The translations under genes were made by a program, and so were the position numbers. This document shows positions 25,350 to 34,266 of a stretch of DNA of 64,000 bases, in pieces; position 1 is the stretch's first letter; every line of letters starts with the position of its first letter. Source of the DNA: CAZKWG01 sp964615375. GTDB lineage: Bacteria; Myxococcota_A; UBA796; CAZKWG01. The notes under the pieces were generated by a model. The model had not been told where the DNA came from and ran no database searches. It was given only the letters and a program-made list of their open reading frames with translations. The stretch lies in NCBI GenBank assembly GCA_964615375.1, contig CAZTOW010000015.1:62001-126000 (forward strand), in the 5' to 3' direction.

Positions 25350-25985
25350 TCAGGACTCCGCGGGCAGGAGCATACACACCTCCGCCAGCTTGTAGCACGG
25401 CGCGTAGTCGTGAAACTCGGAGAGCTCACGGGCGGTGTCTTCTTCGGTGACGATCGCCAGCCCGCGGCGGTGCGCCATCCCCACCTGGAGCCAGTCCACG
25501 GTCCCGGGGAAGCGGTCCTCATAATCCGTGAAGGCCACGACAGCCGCGGCGTCCAGCGCCTCGTGGAGCGCCTGCGGATCGCATGAAACGGAGAGCTGCT
25601 CCAGGCCGCGTCGCAGCACGGGTCTCAGGTGGGCGGCAGCCTTGCGCATCTTCCAGGCCTGCCAGCGCGCCTCCCGCGCGGGAGCGTCCTCGCCCCCGAG
25701 GATCTGGCTGGTCCAGCTCACCAGGGCGTCCGCGTCCTCGCGGGTGAAGGGGAGGATCTGGATCTGGTTGGTCTGGAGGAAGGTATCGACCACCTCGGGT
25801 CGGAAGCGAGCGCCCAGGAGAGACCGGAATCGCCGCTGCATCTCGGCGTAGACGGGCGCGCCGACATAGAGCGGGATCTGTTGCGTGAAGGCGCCACGGA
25901 AGAGCCTGCGTTGCTCCACCTCCGGGCGATTCAGGCTGCTGGCGTCCAGGAGCAGCCCGCGCTTCAGCGCCTCCGGCACGCTCAA
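25350..25985 (-). CDS. PIN-like nuclease domain protein
   Basis: A 211-residue protein with the spacing of PIN-domain acidic residues: D14 in LLLDASSLN, E48 in PVYAEMQ, D164 in TVDWLQVGMA and E181/E182/D183 in LAIVTEEDT. The late block (DWLQVGMAHRRGLAIVTEED) is close to the VapC form DxxxAxxA...LvTxD. PIN domains cut RNA and are common toxins. Its ATG overlaps the AAA gene stop by ATGA and its own stop touches the MinD-like gene, so the three are one operon. Assignment rests on motif spacing only. Confidence 0.65.
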   Translation of the reverse strand: MSVPEALKRGLLLDASSLNRPEVEQRRLFRGAFTQQIPLYVGAPVYAEMQRRFRSLLGARFRPEVVDTFLQTNQIQILPFTREDADALVSWTSQILGGEDAPAREARWQAWKMRKAAAHLRPVLRRGLEQLSVSCDPQALHEALDAAAVVAFTDYEDRFPGTVDWLQVGMAHRRGLAIVTEEDTARELSEFHDYAPCYKLAEVCMLLPAES

Positions 25986-27226
25986 GCCTTGCCTCCCAGG
26001 CCGGCGATGATCTCATCCCCACGCCACAGCTCGACGCGCCCGGTCTCCGGGTTCGGGACGAAGTAGAGGATATCTAAATGGTCTAGCTTTAGCTGCTTGC
26101 GGACATCCTCTGGCAGAAGGACCAGCCCCTCGCGCGAGATCCAGGCGGCGGGGAGCTTCGGATGCTGCTCGTCTCTCAGGGCGTGCAGGTGGCGCTCCAC
26201 GACCTCTGTGACCTCTGCAGAGGGCTGCGAGGATCGCTCGAGGCGGCCGACTACTGTATATCCTTGCTGCTTTTCGACGCTCCAGAGCACGGGTCCACGG
26301 TCGAACGCGAAGGTGTGGCTCGTGATGAAGACCTGCAGTCCGCGCTCCTGGGCGATCTTCAGGATCAGGTCGCGCAGGCGGAGCTGTCCGGACAGGCTCA
26401 GATTGGACTCGGGCTCCTCCAAGACGACGATATCCGCGCCTGAGAACAGCAGGGCCGACAGGGCCCAGATCACGGCCTGAACCCCTTGCCCCTGCTCCTC
26501 CAGGTGGACGACAGCGAAAGGCTCCTCTCTCTGCTCCAGCACCAGCACCGCCTCGCCCCCGCGCGTGGCGGTCGAGAGCTGCATGCCCTCGACCTCAGGT
26601 GCATAGGCGTCGAACGCTGATACCAGGCGACGCCAGGCCATACGGGCCCGAGGCTCGATGGCGTCCTTGTGCAGGATCAGGTGGGCGGCGAGCGCGGCGA
26701 GGCTCCCAGGGAGCGCCTGACAGGCGAAGCTGCGCACCGCCACGTCGGCGACCGAGGAGAGCTGGCGAACGAAACGCTCCACGGCGTCCACGTCCGGCTC
26801 GTCCACGTCCCGCGCGAGCGCGTTGAAGTCCTGGTCACCCCAGCGGAGCGTGTGCACATGGAGGGAGCGATCCCCGAATCGGAGCGAGAACTCCAGCACC
26901 GCGTCCGGGCTGGCGAGCGCGAGGGAGATGCGGAAGCTGTCGCCGAGGGGGGACTCGACATGCCAACGGTTGAGCGCCCAGATCCCGGATGACTCACCGA
27001 GGATGGCGCTCCAGCGCTCTTCAGAGATGGTGTTCGCCTCGACCAGCGATTCCCAGCACTCCGGCAAGGCCCCCAGCACCCGGAAGGCCACCCCGATCGC
27101 GTCCAGGATGTTCGACTTCCCCGCGTTGTTCGGCCCGTGCAGGACGTTGACCGCGCCCAGGTCCGCGAGCTCCACGGCGGGCCCGATGCTCTTGAAATTC
27201 TCGACCACGAGGCGGGTGATGCGCAT
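25982..27226 (-). CDS. OLD/RecF-type AAA ATPase with AbrB-like C-terminus
   Basis: A 414-residue ATPase. It opens with RLVVENFKSIG and a Walker A at 31-39 (GPNNAGKSN), typical of AAA_15/AAA_21 proteins such as OLD, PtuA and AriA. Walker B is DIVVLEEPES at 265-274 and the switch histidine is in ITSHTFAF (H304). In place of a TOPRIM domain, residues about 362-407 look like a SpoVT/AbrB swapped-hairpin domain (SREGLVLLPEDVRKQLKL, then LYFVPNPETGRVEL). This is the antitoxin fold that often pairs with PIN toxins, and the next gene is PIN-like. The gene is less GC-rich than its surroundings, with an AT-rich patch near 26070-26095. Confidence 0.82.
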   Translation of the reverse strand: MRITRLVVENFKSIGPAVELADLGAVNVLHGPNNAGKSNILDAIGVAFRVLGALPECWESLVEANTISEERWSAILGESSGIWALNRWHVESPLGDSFRISLALASPDAVLEFSLRFGDRSLHVHTLRWGDQDFNALARDVDEPDVDAVERFVRQLSSVADVAVRSFACQALPGSLAALAAHLILHKDAIEPRARMAWRRLVSAFDAYAPEVEGMQLSTATRGGEAVLVLEQREEPFAVVHLEEQGQGVQAVIWALSALLFSGADIVVLEEPESNLSLSGQLRLRDLILKIAQERGLQVFITSHTFAFDRGPVLWSVEKQQGYTVVGRLERSSQPSAEVTEVVERHLHALRDEQHPKLPAAWISREGLVLLPEDVRKQLKLDHLDILYFVPNPETGRVELWRGDEIIAGLGGKA

Positions 27227-27259
27227 CGGCCAGACATAACCCGACGCCCGGTCGGGCCC

Positions 27260-28147
27260 TCAGCTCCCAAACGCCGCCAGCACCGCCTCCGTCGCCTCCT
27301 CCGAGCCCGGGGTCACCCCGCCGTCGATCGCGCGATCCTTGACCTCCACCTCGGTGATCTCCCAGTCGATCACCTCGCCGTTGAGCCGGACCTCCGGGCT
27401 GCTGTCCGCGCCGTTGAGCATGTTCACGGCGGCGCCCAGGTAGTCGAGCGCGTGGTCGGGGGCGCCCTGCAGGCGCTGGTAGGGGACCTGGACCTCGCCC
27501 ACGTAGGCGGCCGGGGAGCGCTCGTCGAACCAGGCGGAGGGGTCGTCGCTCTGCTCGGCCAGCGCCCACATGCGGTCGCGGGTGAATTCCGTGGTGTGCT
27601 CCAGATCCTCCTCCAGCCAGGAGGGGCTCTCGAAGTCCACCCAGGCCCGCGGGGCCAGGTCCGTGTGCCGGCCCAGCGCGCCCGAGGCCAGGGCGCCGCC
27701 GATGGAGCGCGACCAGACCACGACCTGGCTCGGGTCCACGCCGGGCTGCGAGGCGGCCCAGCGCAGGACGTCGGCGAAGTCGTCCTGGCCCGCGTGGCCG
27801 TTCATGTCCTCCTCGCCCTCGCTCTCGCCGCGCCCGCGCGGGTCGAAGCTCACCACCACCAGCCCGGCCTTGGCGAGCTCCTTGGCCTGCGTCTCGTCGA
27901 GCTGGTCGATCCCCGCCTCGAAGCCCGGCGGCGCCTCGACCACCGCGCCCGCGCAGTCGAGCCCGTCGGGCGTGCGCGTCGCCAGCGCGAGCGTGAGCCC
28001 GTCCGCGCTGAACATCTCGTGCTCGTGGCGTGTCGACCGATCCGTCGTGCCCACCGCGGGCGCCGCCGCGCTGCAGCCCTCCGTGGGCCACCGCTCGGGG
28101 GCCTCTTCGGGACCGGCGCATGCCAGCATCAGAATCCACAGAAGCAT
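27260..28147 (-). CDS. Alpha/beta-hydrolase lipoprotein
   Basis: A 295-residue protein. The ATG at 28147 follows GGGGAG and begins a short lipoprotein signal (LILMLAC-type, Cys10 in ILMLACAG). The hydrolase core includes VVSFDPRGRGES and the nucleophile elbow VVWSRSIGG (Ser between Arg and Ile). A likely catalytic His is in GAPDHALDYL. It resembles CocE/dienelactone-hydrolase-type esterases or peptidases acting outside the inner membrane. The substrate is unknown. It is divergent from the large kinase gene. Confidence 0.75.
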   Translation of the reverse strand: MLLWILMLACAGPEEAPERWPTEGCSAAAPAVGTTDRSTRHEHEMFSADGLTLALATRTPDGLDCAGAVVEAPPGFEAGIDQLDETQAKELAKAGLVVVSFDPRGRGESEGEEDMNGHAGQDDFADVLRWAASQPGVDPSQVVVWSRSIGGALASGALGRHTDLAPRAWVDFESPSWLEEDLEHTTEFTRDRMWALAEQSDDPSAWFDERSPAAYVGEVQVPYQRLQGAPDHALDYLGAAVNMLNGADSSPEVRLNGEVIDWEITEVEVKDRAIDGGVTPGSEEATEAVLAAFGS

Positions 28148-28236
28148 GGTCGGCTCCCCAGGTGGCCTGCATCTGCAATAATCTGCTTCAGACAGCGGAC
28201 CCACCCCCCGCTCGAGGACCGCCCGCTCGAGGACCG

Positions 28237-31200
28237 ATGGAGCAGCCCCCGATCCCGCCCCCCCGCCTGCCCGAGCGCTACCGGCTCTGGCCCGAGGCCG
28301 CCCGCGCCCTGCTGGGGCGCGGCGGGGCCGGAGAGGTCTGGCGCGCGCAGGACCAGGAGCTCGGCGTGCTGGTCGCGCTCAAGGTCATGCGGGCCGAGGG
28401 CGCGCGCATGCGCAGCCGGCTCGGGCGCGAGGCGGCCCTGGCGGCCCAGATCGTCCACCCTCATGTCGTCGCCATCCACGACGTCGGCGAGACCCCCGAC
28501 GGCAGCCCCTTCGTCGCCTTCGCCCTGGCCAGCGACGGCAGCATGCTCGAGCTCTCCGGCGGCCCGCCCCCCTGGTCGGAGCTGCTGGAGCTGCTCTCCG
28601 ATCTGCTCGGCGCGCTCGGCGCCCTGCACGCCCGTGGCCTCCTCCACCTCGACGTCAAGCTGTCCAACCTGCTGCTGCACCGGGCGGGCCGCGGGCGGCG
28701 GGTGTTGTGGCTAGCTGACTTAGGTATTGCCCGCGCCGTCCAGAGCGAGCCGGACGACGAGAGCACCGTGCTGGGGACGGTCTCCTACATGGCGGCCGAG
28801 CGGCTGACCGGGCAGCGTCAGCTCTGGCGGCCGTCCACGGACCTCTTCAGCGTGGGCGCCATCGCCTGGAGGCTGGTGACGGGGCAGCTCCCCTTCCCCG
28901 CGCGCGATCCGGTGGCGGCGCTCAGCAGCCGGCGCCGCGTGCCCGATCACCTGAGCCCGCGGCCCGGCTACGGCATCCCGCCTGGCCTGGACGAGGTGCT
29001 CATCCCGCTGCTGGCCTACGACGCGCGCGGTCGCTACGACAGCGCCGCCGACGTGCTGCGGGCCCTGCGCTCGCTCCCGGCCATGGACGTCCCCGAGCCG
29101 CGCCACGCCACCAACCCCTCGGGTCGCCCGCCGCTGCTGCGCCCCGGCGTCCTACCCTGGTACCGGCCCACGCCGCGGCCCATGCCGGCCCGCCGCCCGC
29201 GCCCGCACGCCCCCCGTCGCCCGCCCCAGGCGCTGTCTCTGCTGGCCCACCGCGAGATCCCGCTCATCGGGCGGGACGACGATCTGGACGCCCTCTGGTC
29301 GGAGGCGCGGGCCGTCTCCATCGAGCGGCGCGCGCGCCTGGTCCACCTCACGGGGAGCCGCGGCATCGGCCGCACCCGCCTGATCCTCGAGCTCACCCGC
29401 GCGCTGGAGCAGGAGGGCTACGGCGAGGGCGTGATGATGGAGTTCGCCGTGCGCGACCGGGGCGTGCTGGGGCTGCGCGGGGCGCTCCGGCGCGTCTTCC
29501 CGCCCGAGGCCGACGCGCGCGCCCACACCGAGCACGTCGCGCAGATCATCAGCCGCGACCGCTGCGTCGTGCGCGACGCCATCTGGGAGGAGGCCACCGC
29601 GATCACGCGCTGGCTCATGCCCCGCCCCGAGGATCCGCCGGTCGACACGGGCCCGGTGCGCTCGCGCCTGGTGGACCACCTCGCGCTGCGGGCCTGGCGC
29701 GGGCTGTCCTGGCTTTGGCTGGAGGACCTGCACCTGGCCGACGAGGACGACGACGTCTGGCCCCTGCTGGAGCAGGTCTTCGAGCGCGGCGTGCCCACGC
29801 TGGTGCTGGCCAGCACGCGCGAGGACGTCCCGGTGCCCGCCCTTCAGGCCCTCCTGGAGCGCTTCCGTCCCCCCGCCTGCACCATGCGCCTCGGGCCCCT
29901 GGCCTCCGACGACGCCGCCGCGCTGGTCCAGGCCCACGTCCCGCTGGAGGCGGGGCTCACCCGCTCCCTGGTCAAACACACCGGCGGGAACCCGCGCTAC
30001 ATCCACGATCTCCTGCTGCACTGGGTCCGCGTGGGCGCCCTGGTCCAGGAGCGGGGAGAGCGCCCCGAGCCCAGCTGGGTGCTGGGCCCCAACGCCCCCG
30101 CGCTCCCCGTCAACCGCACCGCCTTCGCCCGCGAGCTCCTGGCCCACGCGCTGCGCGAGGATCCCGAGCTGCTGGACGTGCTCCTGGCCATCGCCCTGTC
30201 TGGCCGCGGCACGCCCGAGCGCGTCATCGCCCGGGTCGCCCCCGACGCGCTCGACCGGGGCCTGATGAGCGGCCTCATCGCGCTCGAGCGGGGGAGCCCG
30301 GTGCTGCTCCCGCCCGAGCTGCCCGCCGCCGTGCGCGCGCTCCCCCGCTCGCCCGAGGTGGATCTGCACCTGCACGAGCGCCTCGCCCAGAGCTGGGCGG
30401 AGGAGGGCGAGGATCCGGCGGTCCTGGAGCGCGTGGGGCACCACTGGGCGGAGGCCGGTCGCCCCGAGCTGGCCGTGGAGCCCATGGACCAGGCCCTGGC
30501 CTCGCTGTGGCGCTCGCGCCCGGTCCTGGAGGCCCAGCGCCTCGCCCGCCGCACCATGGACATCGCCGATCGCACGGAGGGAGGCGCCTTCGGGCCCGTG
30601 TGGGCGCGGGCCGCCATCGTGCTGGCCGACACCTGCTGGCACCGGGGAGAGCTGGCCGAGGCCCGCGCGCTCGAGGCGCAGCTCTCCGCCCTGCCGCTCC
30701 GGCCCAACGAGGCCGTGCGCGCCGCCTGCCGCTTCGCCAGCAACGCCCCGCGCGAGGAGACCGCCCAGGCCCTCGCCCGCCTGGCCCGGGTGTCCACGCT
30801 GCTGGGCTTCGTGCCCTCGGCGGTGCAGGCCGACTATTACTGCACCCGCGGGCGTTGCCGCTACCGGCTCCTGGACGACGACGGCGCGCTGGACGACCTG
30901 CGCCGCGCGCTCAGCCTGGACCCCGACCCCCTCGTCGAGACCATCAGCCGCCACTACCTCGGCCAGATCCTCGCCACGCGCGACCCCGAGGAGAGCTATC
31001 AGCAGGCGCTCCGCTCCGTCGAGATCGCCCGCAAGAACGGGCTCCTTCGCTGGGAGGCCATGGCCTGGTGCAACGTGGGCGAGCACCTCGTCCGCACCGG
31101 GCGCGCCGACGAGGCCATCCGCTTCCTGCGCGCCGCCATCGAGCGCCTGCGGGCCAACGGCGAGTACCCCTTCGCCGGGACGCTGTGCAACAACCTGGCC

Positions 31201-31683
31201 GAGGTGCTGCGCATGGCCGGGCGCGACGCCGAGGCCCGCGCCCTCTATCGGCAGGCCGTGGAGGATCCCGCCCTCGCGCTGGGGGACGTCCCAGCCATCG
31301 CCCTGGCCAACCTCGCGCTCATGGACGCCGCCGAGGCCGACGGGCCCGCCATCCTCAGCCACGCCGCCGCCCTGCGCGGGCGCACCGAGGACCCCATGGT
31401 GTCGAGCGCCTGGGCCATCCTCGACCCGCTCGGCCGGATGCTCTGCGGCGAGCGGGTCGAGCTTCCCGAGCCCGACCTCATCGTGCGGGCCGTGCGCACC
31501 GGCCCCGACGGCGTCTTCCTCGATCTCGCCGTCGCCACGCTCCTGCGCGAGCGCGGGCGGAACGAGGAGGCCATGGCCATCGAGCGCGCCGTGCGCACCG
31601 CCTGCGAGCGCTTCCACGTCGATCCCGCGCAGGCCGAGCCCATGCTGGCCCGCTTCCGCGCGCGGCGGGAGCTGACTAGATAA
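28237..31683 (+). CDS. Ser/Thr protein kinase fused to AAA ATPase and TPR-like repeats
   Basis: A 1148-residue signalling protein, starting at an ATG behind GAGGA. Residues 15-270 form a eukaryote-like kinase: glycine loop LGRGGAGEVW, VALK lysine K49, catalytic loop HLDVKLSN (D139; HLD replaces HRD), DLG at 161-163 in place of DFG, and AAE for APE. A Pro/Arg-rich linker follows. Residues about 330-600 look like a STAND/AAA_16 ATPase (IGRDDDLDALW, P-loop GSRGIGRTRL). The rest is helical TPR-like repeats (RYRLLDDDGALDDLRRALSL). It resembles PknK-type proteins. The codons for the DLG motif are strikingly AT-rich compared with the gene. Confidence 0.88.
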   Translation: MEQPPIPPPRLPERYRLWPEAARALLGRGGAGEVWRAQDQELGVLVALKVMRAEGARMRSRLGREAALAAQIVHPHVVAIHDVGETPDGSPFVAFALASDGSMLELSGGPPPWSELLELLSDLLGALGALHARGLLHLDVKLSNLLLHRAGRGRRVLWLADLGIARAVQSEPDDESTVLGTVSYMAAERLTGQRQLWRPSTDLFSVGAIAWRLVTGQLPFPARDPVAALSSRRRVPDHLSPRPGYGIPPGLDEVLIPLLAYDARGRYDSAADVLRALRSLPAMDVPEPRHATNPSGRPPLLRPGVLPWYRPTPRPMPARRPRPHAPRRPPQALSLLAHREIPLIGRDDDLDALWSEARAVSIERRARLVHLTGSRGIGRTRLILELTRALEQEGYGEGVMMEFAVRDRGVLGLRGALRRVFPPEADARAHTEHVAQIISRDRCVVRDAIWEEATAITRWLMPRPEDPPVDTGPVRSRLVDHLALRAWRGLSWLWLEDLHLADEDDDVWPLLEQVFERGVPTLVLASTREDVPVPALQALLERFRPPACTMRLGPLASDDAAALVQAHVPLEAGLTRSLVKHTGGNPRYIHDLLLHWVRVGALVQERGERPEPSWVLGPNAPALPVNRTAFARELLAHALREDPELLDVLLAIALSGRGTPERVIARVAPDALDRGLMSGLIALERGSPVLLPPELPAAVRALPRSPEVDLHLHERLAQSWAEEGEDPAVLERVGHHWAEAGRPELAVEPMDQALASLWRSRPVLEAQRLARRTMDIADRTEGGAFGPVWARAAIVLADTCWHRGELAEARALEAQLSALPLRPNEAVRAACRFASNAPREETAQALARLARVSTLLGFVPSAVQADYYCTRGRCRYRLLDDDGALDDLRRALSLDPDPLVETISRHYLGQILATRDPEESYQQALRSVEIARKNGLLRWEAMAWCNVGEHLVRTGRADEAIRFLRAAIERLRANGEYPFAGTLCNNLAEVLRMAGRDAEARALYRQAVEDPALALGDVPAIALANLALMDAAEADGPAILSHAAALRGRTEDPMVSSAWAILDPLGRMLCGERVELPEPDLIVRAVRTGPDGVFLDLAVATLLRERGRNEEAMAIERAVRTACERFHVDPAQAEPMLARFRARRELTR

Positions 31684-31684
31684 A

Positions 31685-32590
31685 TTAGTCTTTCTGGGTC
31701 CGCCACCAGGCCGGCAGGCGCCGCAGCACCGCGAACACCCGCCGGGCCAGGGCCGCGGGCATGGCCGGGCTCCCCAGCACCGCCTCGCCGGGGGCGACGT
31801 CCTTGCCCACGCCGCTCTGGGCGCCCACCCGCGCCCCGGCGCCGATGCGGACGTGGTCCACCACCCCGCTCTGGCCGCCCAGCAGGGCCCCGTCGCCGAT
31901 GGTTACGGACCCCGCGATCCCGCTCTGCGCGGCGATGACCACGGCCCGCCCCAGGCGCACGTTGTGGCCCACCTGCACCAGGTTGTCCAGCTTGGTGCCC
32001 GCGCCGATGACGGTGTCCTCCAACATCCCGCGATCGACCGTGCTGTTGGCGCCGATCTCCACGTCGTCGCCGATGACCAGCCCGCCGATGTGGGGGATCT
32101 TGCGCGGACCCTCGGGCCCGGGCTGGTAGGCGAAGCCGTCGGAGCCCAGCACGGCGCCCGCGTGGATCCGGCAGCGCGCGCCCATCCGCGTGTCCGGGTA
32201 CAGCACCACGTTCGGGAAGAGCACGGTCCCCGCCCCGATCTCGCAGCGCGCGCCCACCCAGCAGCCCGGGTGGACCACCACGCCCTCGCCCAGGCGGGCG
32301 CTCGGGTCGACGAAGGCGCCCGGGTGGACGCCGGGGGCGTGGAGCTCGGGGAAGAGGTGGGCGATGGCCTGTCCGAAGGCGGCCTTCGGATCCTCGACCA
32401 CCACGACGGAGCGGCCCTCCGCGGGGGAGCGCGCCAGCAGCACGCCGGCGCCGCAGCCCTCCGGCGGGGCGCCCCGACAGAAGGCGAGCTGGTCCGGTCC
32501 CGCGCGCTCCAGCGGGGCGAGGCCCGAGAACGCCCGGTCCGGGCCGTGGAGGCTCCCTCCCAGGAGCGCGGCGAGCTCGGACGCGAGCAC
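31685..32590 (-). CDS. lpxD: UDP-3-O-acylglucosamine N-acyltransferase LpxD
   Basis: A 301-residue enzyme of lipid A synthesis, transferring a hydroxyacyl chain to UDP-3-O-acyl-GlcN. The N-terminal domain has LAFCRGAPPEG. The left-handed beta-helix of hexapeptide repeats spans about 95-260 and contains the catalytic histidine in VQVGHNVRLG. The family is usually about 340 residues; this one is a little short at the C-terminus. Its presence shows an LPS-bearing outer membrane. Its stop is one base from the convergent kinase stop. Confidence 0.92.
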   Translation of the reverse strand: MLASELAALLGGSLHGPDRAFSGLAPLERAGPDQLAFCRGAPPEGCGAGVLLARSPAEGRSVVVVEDPKAAFGQAIAHLFPELHAPGVHPGAFVDPSARLGEGVVVHPGCWVGARCEIGAGTVLFPNVVLYPDTRMGARCRIHAGAVLGSDGFAYQPGPEGPRKIPHIGGLVIGDDVEIGANSTVDRGMLEDTVIGAGTKLDNLVQVGHNVRLGRAVVIAAQSGIAGSVTIGDGALLGGQSGVVDHVRIGAGARVGAQSGVGKDVAPGEAVLGSPAMPAALARRVFAVLRRLPAWWRTQKD

Positions 32591-32603
32591 GGAGGCTCCC
32601 GGG

Positions 32604-33776
32604 CTACTTGTTGTTGCCCATCCCGCCCGTGATCATGAACTCGACGCGCCGGTTCTTGGCCTTGCCGGCCGAGGTCCGGTTGGTGTCGATGGGCCGGGTC
32701 TCGCCGTAGCCCTCCGCCGTCAGCCGCTTGCCGTCGATGCCCTGCTCGATCAGGTAGGCGCGCACCGACTCGGCGCGGCCATGCGAGAGCGAGAGGTTGT
32801 AGGCGTCGGAGCCGTCGCTGTCGGTGTGGCCCTCGATGCGGATGGTCAGGCTCGGGTAGTCCTTGAGGACCTGCGCCACCTCGTTCAAGATGCCGAAGCT
32901 CACCGGCTTGATGATCGTCTTGTTCACCTCGAAGTAGATCGTCTGGCTGATCTCGATCTTCTCGGCGGTGATCTTGACGTTCTGCGGCTTCGTGTCCGGG
33001 CAGCCGTCGTCGTCGAGGTACTCGTTCTTGGTCTCCGGCTCATCGGGGCACTTGTCGACCGTGTCCTTGAAGCCGTCGTTGTCGCGGTCGGACTCGGGGC
33101 AGCCGTCCTCGTCCTCGATGCCGTTCTTGTCCTCGGGCTCGTTCGGGCACTTGTCCACGCCGTCCAGGAGCCCGTCGCCGTCGTTGTCCGGCTCGGGGCA
33201 GCCGTCGCCGTCCAGCCAGTTGTCCCGATCCTCGGGGTCCATCGGGCACTGGTCGGAGGTGTCGATGAGGCCGTCCCCGTCGTTGTCGACCTCGGGGCAG
33301 CCGTCCTCGTCCTGGTAGTTGTCCTTGTCCTCCGGCGTGTCCGGGCAGCGATCGACGTCGTCGGAGATCCCGTCGCCGTCCTTGTCGAAGTCGGGGCAGC
33401 CGTCCTCGTCGTCCTCGCCGTCCACGTCCTCGGGGACGTCCGGGCACTGGTCGAGGTCGTCCCAGACCCCGTCCTGGTCGCGGTCCTTGGGCCGGCACAG
33501 CTCGGCGCGCTGCAGCGCGATGAGGATGTTCTCGTTGGCGATGGCGAGGTGCTCCGTCGCCGTGCGCGGGTCACCCTCCTTGAACTCGATCTCGGCGAAG
33601 TCGCGGTGGGTGATGGCCAGGGCGAGCTCGCGCGGGGCGCAGACCTCCGCCCAGGGATCGGCGGTGGCGGCGGCCAGGTCGGTCTGGAGCTGCCGGTAAT
33701 CCTTCTGCATCGCGCCCGTGGTGTACTGCGCGCAGCCGACGGCCAGCGCGAGGAGGGCGAGGGACGTGCGGTTCAC
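32604..33776 (-). CDS. OmpA-family lipoprotein with thrombospondin-3 repeats
   Basis: A 390-residue protein. The signal ends in a lipobox-like ALAVGC. Residues about 95-255 are calcium-binding type 3 repeats (DGVWDDLDQCPDVPED and similar). Residues about 270-385 form an OmpA C-terminal peptidoglycan-binding domain (IRIEGHTDSDGSDAYNLSLS and NRRVEF). It links the outer membrane to the cell wall. The start overlaps the upstream lipoprotein stop by ATGA, so they are translated together. Confidence 0.93.
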   Translation of the reverse strand: MNRTSLALLALAVGCAQYTTGAMQKDYRQLQTDLAAATADPWAEVCAPRELALAITHRDFAEIEFKEGDPRTATEHLAIANENILIALQRAELCRPKDRDQDGVWDDLDQCPDVPEDVDGEDDEDGCPDFDKDGDGISDDVDRCPDTPEDKDNYQDEDGCPEVDNDGDGLIDTSDQCPMDPEDRDNWLDGDGCPEPDNDGDGLLDGVDKCPNEPEDKNGIEDEDGCPESDRDNDGFKDTVDKCPDEPETKNEYLDDDGCPDTKPQNVKITAEKIEISQTIYFEVNKTIIKPVSFGILNEVAQVLKDYPSLTIRIEGHTDSDGSDAYNLSLSHGRAESVRAYLIEQGIDGKRLTAEGYGETRPIDTNRTSAGKAKNRRVEFMITGGMGNNK

Positions 33777-34192
33777 TGGAGACCCTCCTCGTCCTCAGCC
33801 GGCGCGGGCTCGACAGCGGGCGGGGCCCCCTGGAGCGCCGCGAGCGCCTTGCGGACCTGTTCCATCGTCACCTGCTCGTCCAGGATCTGGACGGCGCCCC
33901 CGGCCGCGGAGATGGTGCGGGCCTTCTCCGCCCACTCCACGGCGAGCTTGGAGAGGCGCTCCGCCTCTTCGTAGTCTGACGAGCTCCACTCGTCCCAGGC
34001 CTTGCGCCGGTACTCGTCCGCCATGGTCCAGGCGAAGATCGCCAGGTCCGGGGCGTTGCTCTCCCGGACGGTGCTGATCGGCTCCACCGACTTCGCCATG
34101 AAGTAAGTGCCGCGGCCCGCCGCGCAGGAGCACAACAGGGTCAGCCCGACCAGCGCGCCCCCGGACCGTATCCGCCCTTGAACTCGTGCCAT
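33773..34192 (-). CDS. Small DUF4398-like lipoprotein
   Basis: A 139-residue protein. I prefer the ATG at 34192, which has GGAG seven bases before it, over the one at 34216. The signal has arginines, then GALVGLTLLCSC with a lipobox Cys at 23. The mature part is a helical pair with Ala/Glu (EEAERLSKLAVEWAEKART), as in DUF4398/TPR-like lipoproteins that accompany OmpA proteins. It ends in an acidic, Pro-rich tail. It is probably a periplasmic partner of the OmpA-like protein. Confidence 0.75.
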   Translation of the reverse strand: MARVQGRIRSGGALVGLTLLCSCAAGRGTYFMAKSVEPISTVRESNAPDLAIFAWTMADEYRRKAWDEWSSSDYEEAERLSKLAVEWAEKARTISAAGGAVQILDEQVTMEQVRKALAALQGAPPAVEPAPAEDEEGLQ

Positions 34193-34266
34193 CGGAACAC
34201 TCCACCCGGCGATCACCGCACGGACCTCGTACCCCTGTCAAGCAGGGACACCTCTGCTCTGAGGTC

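Noticed and set aside
31674..31690. GACTA...TAGTC inverted repeat between kinase and lpxD as terminator
   Set aside because: Only a 5-bp AT-containing stem with a 7-base loop that overlaps both stop codons; too weak to call.
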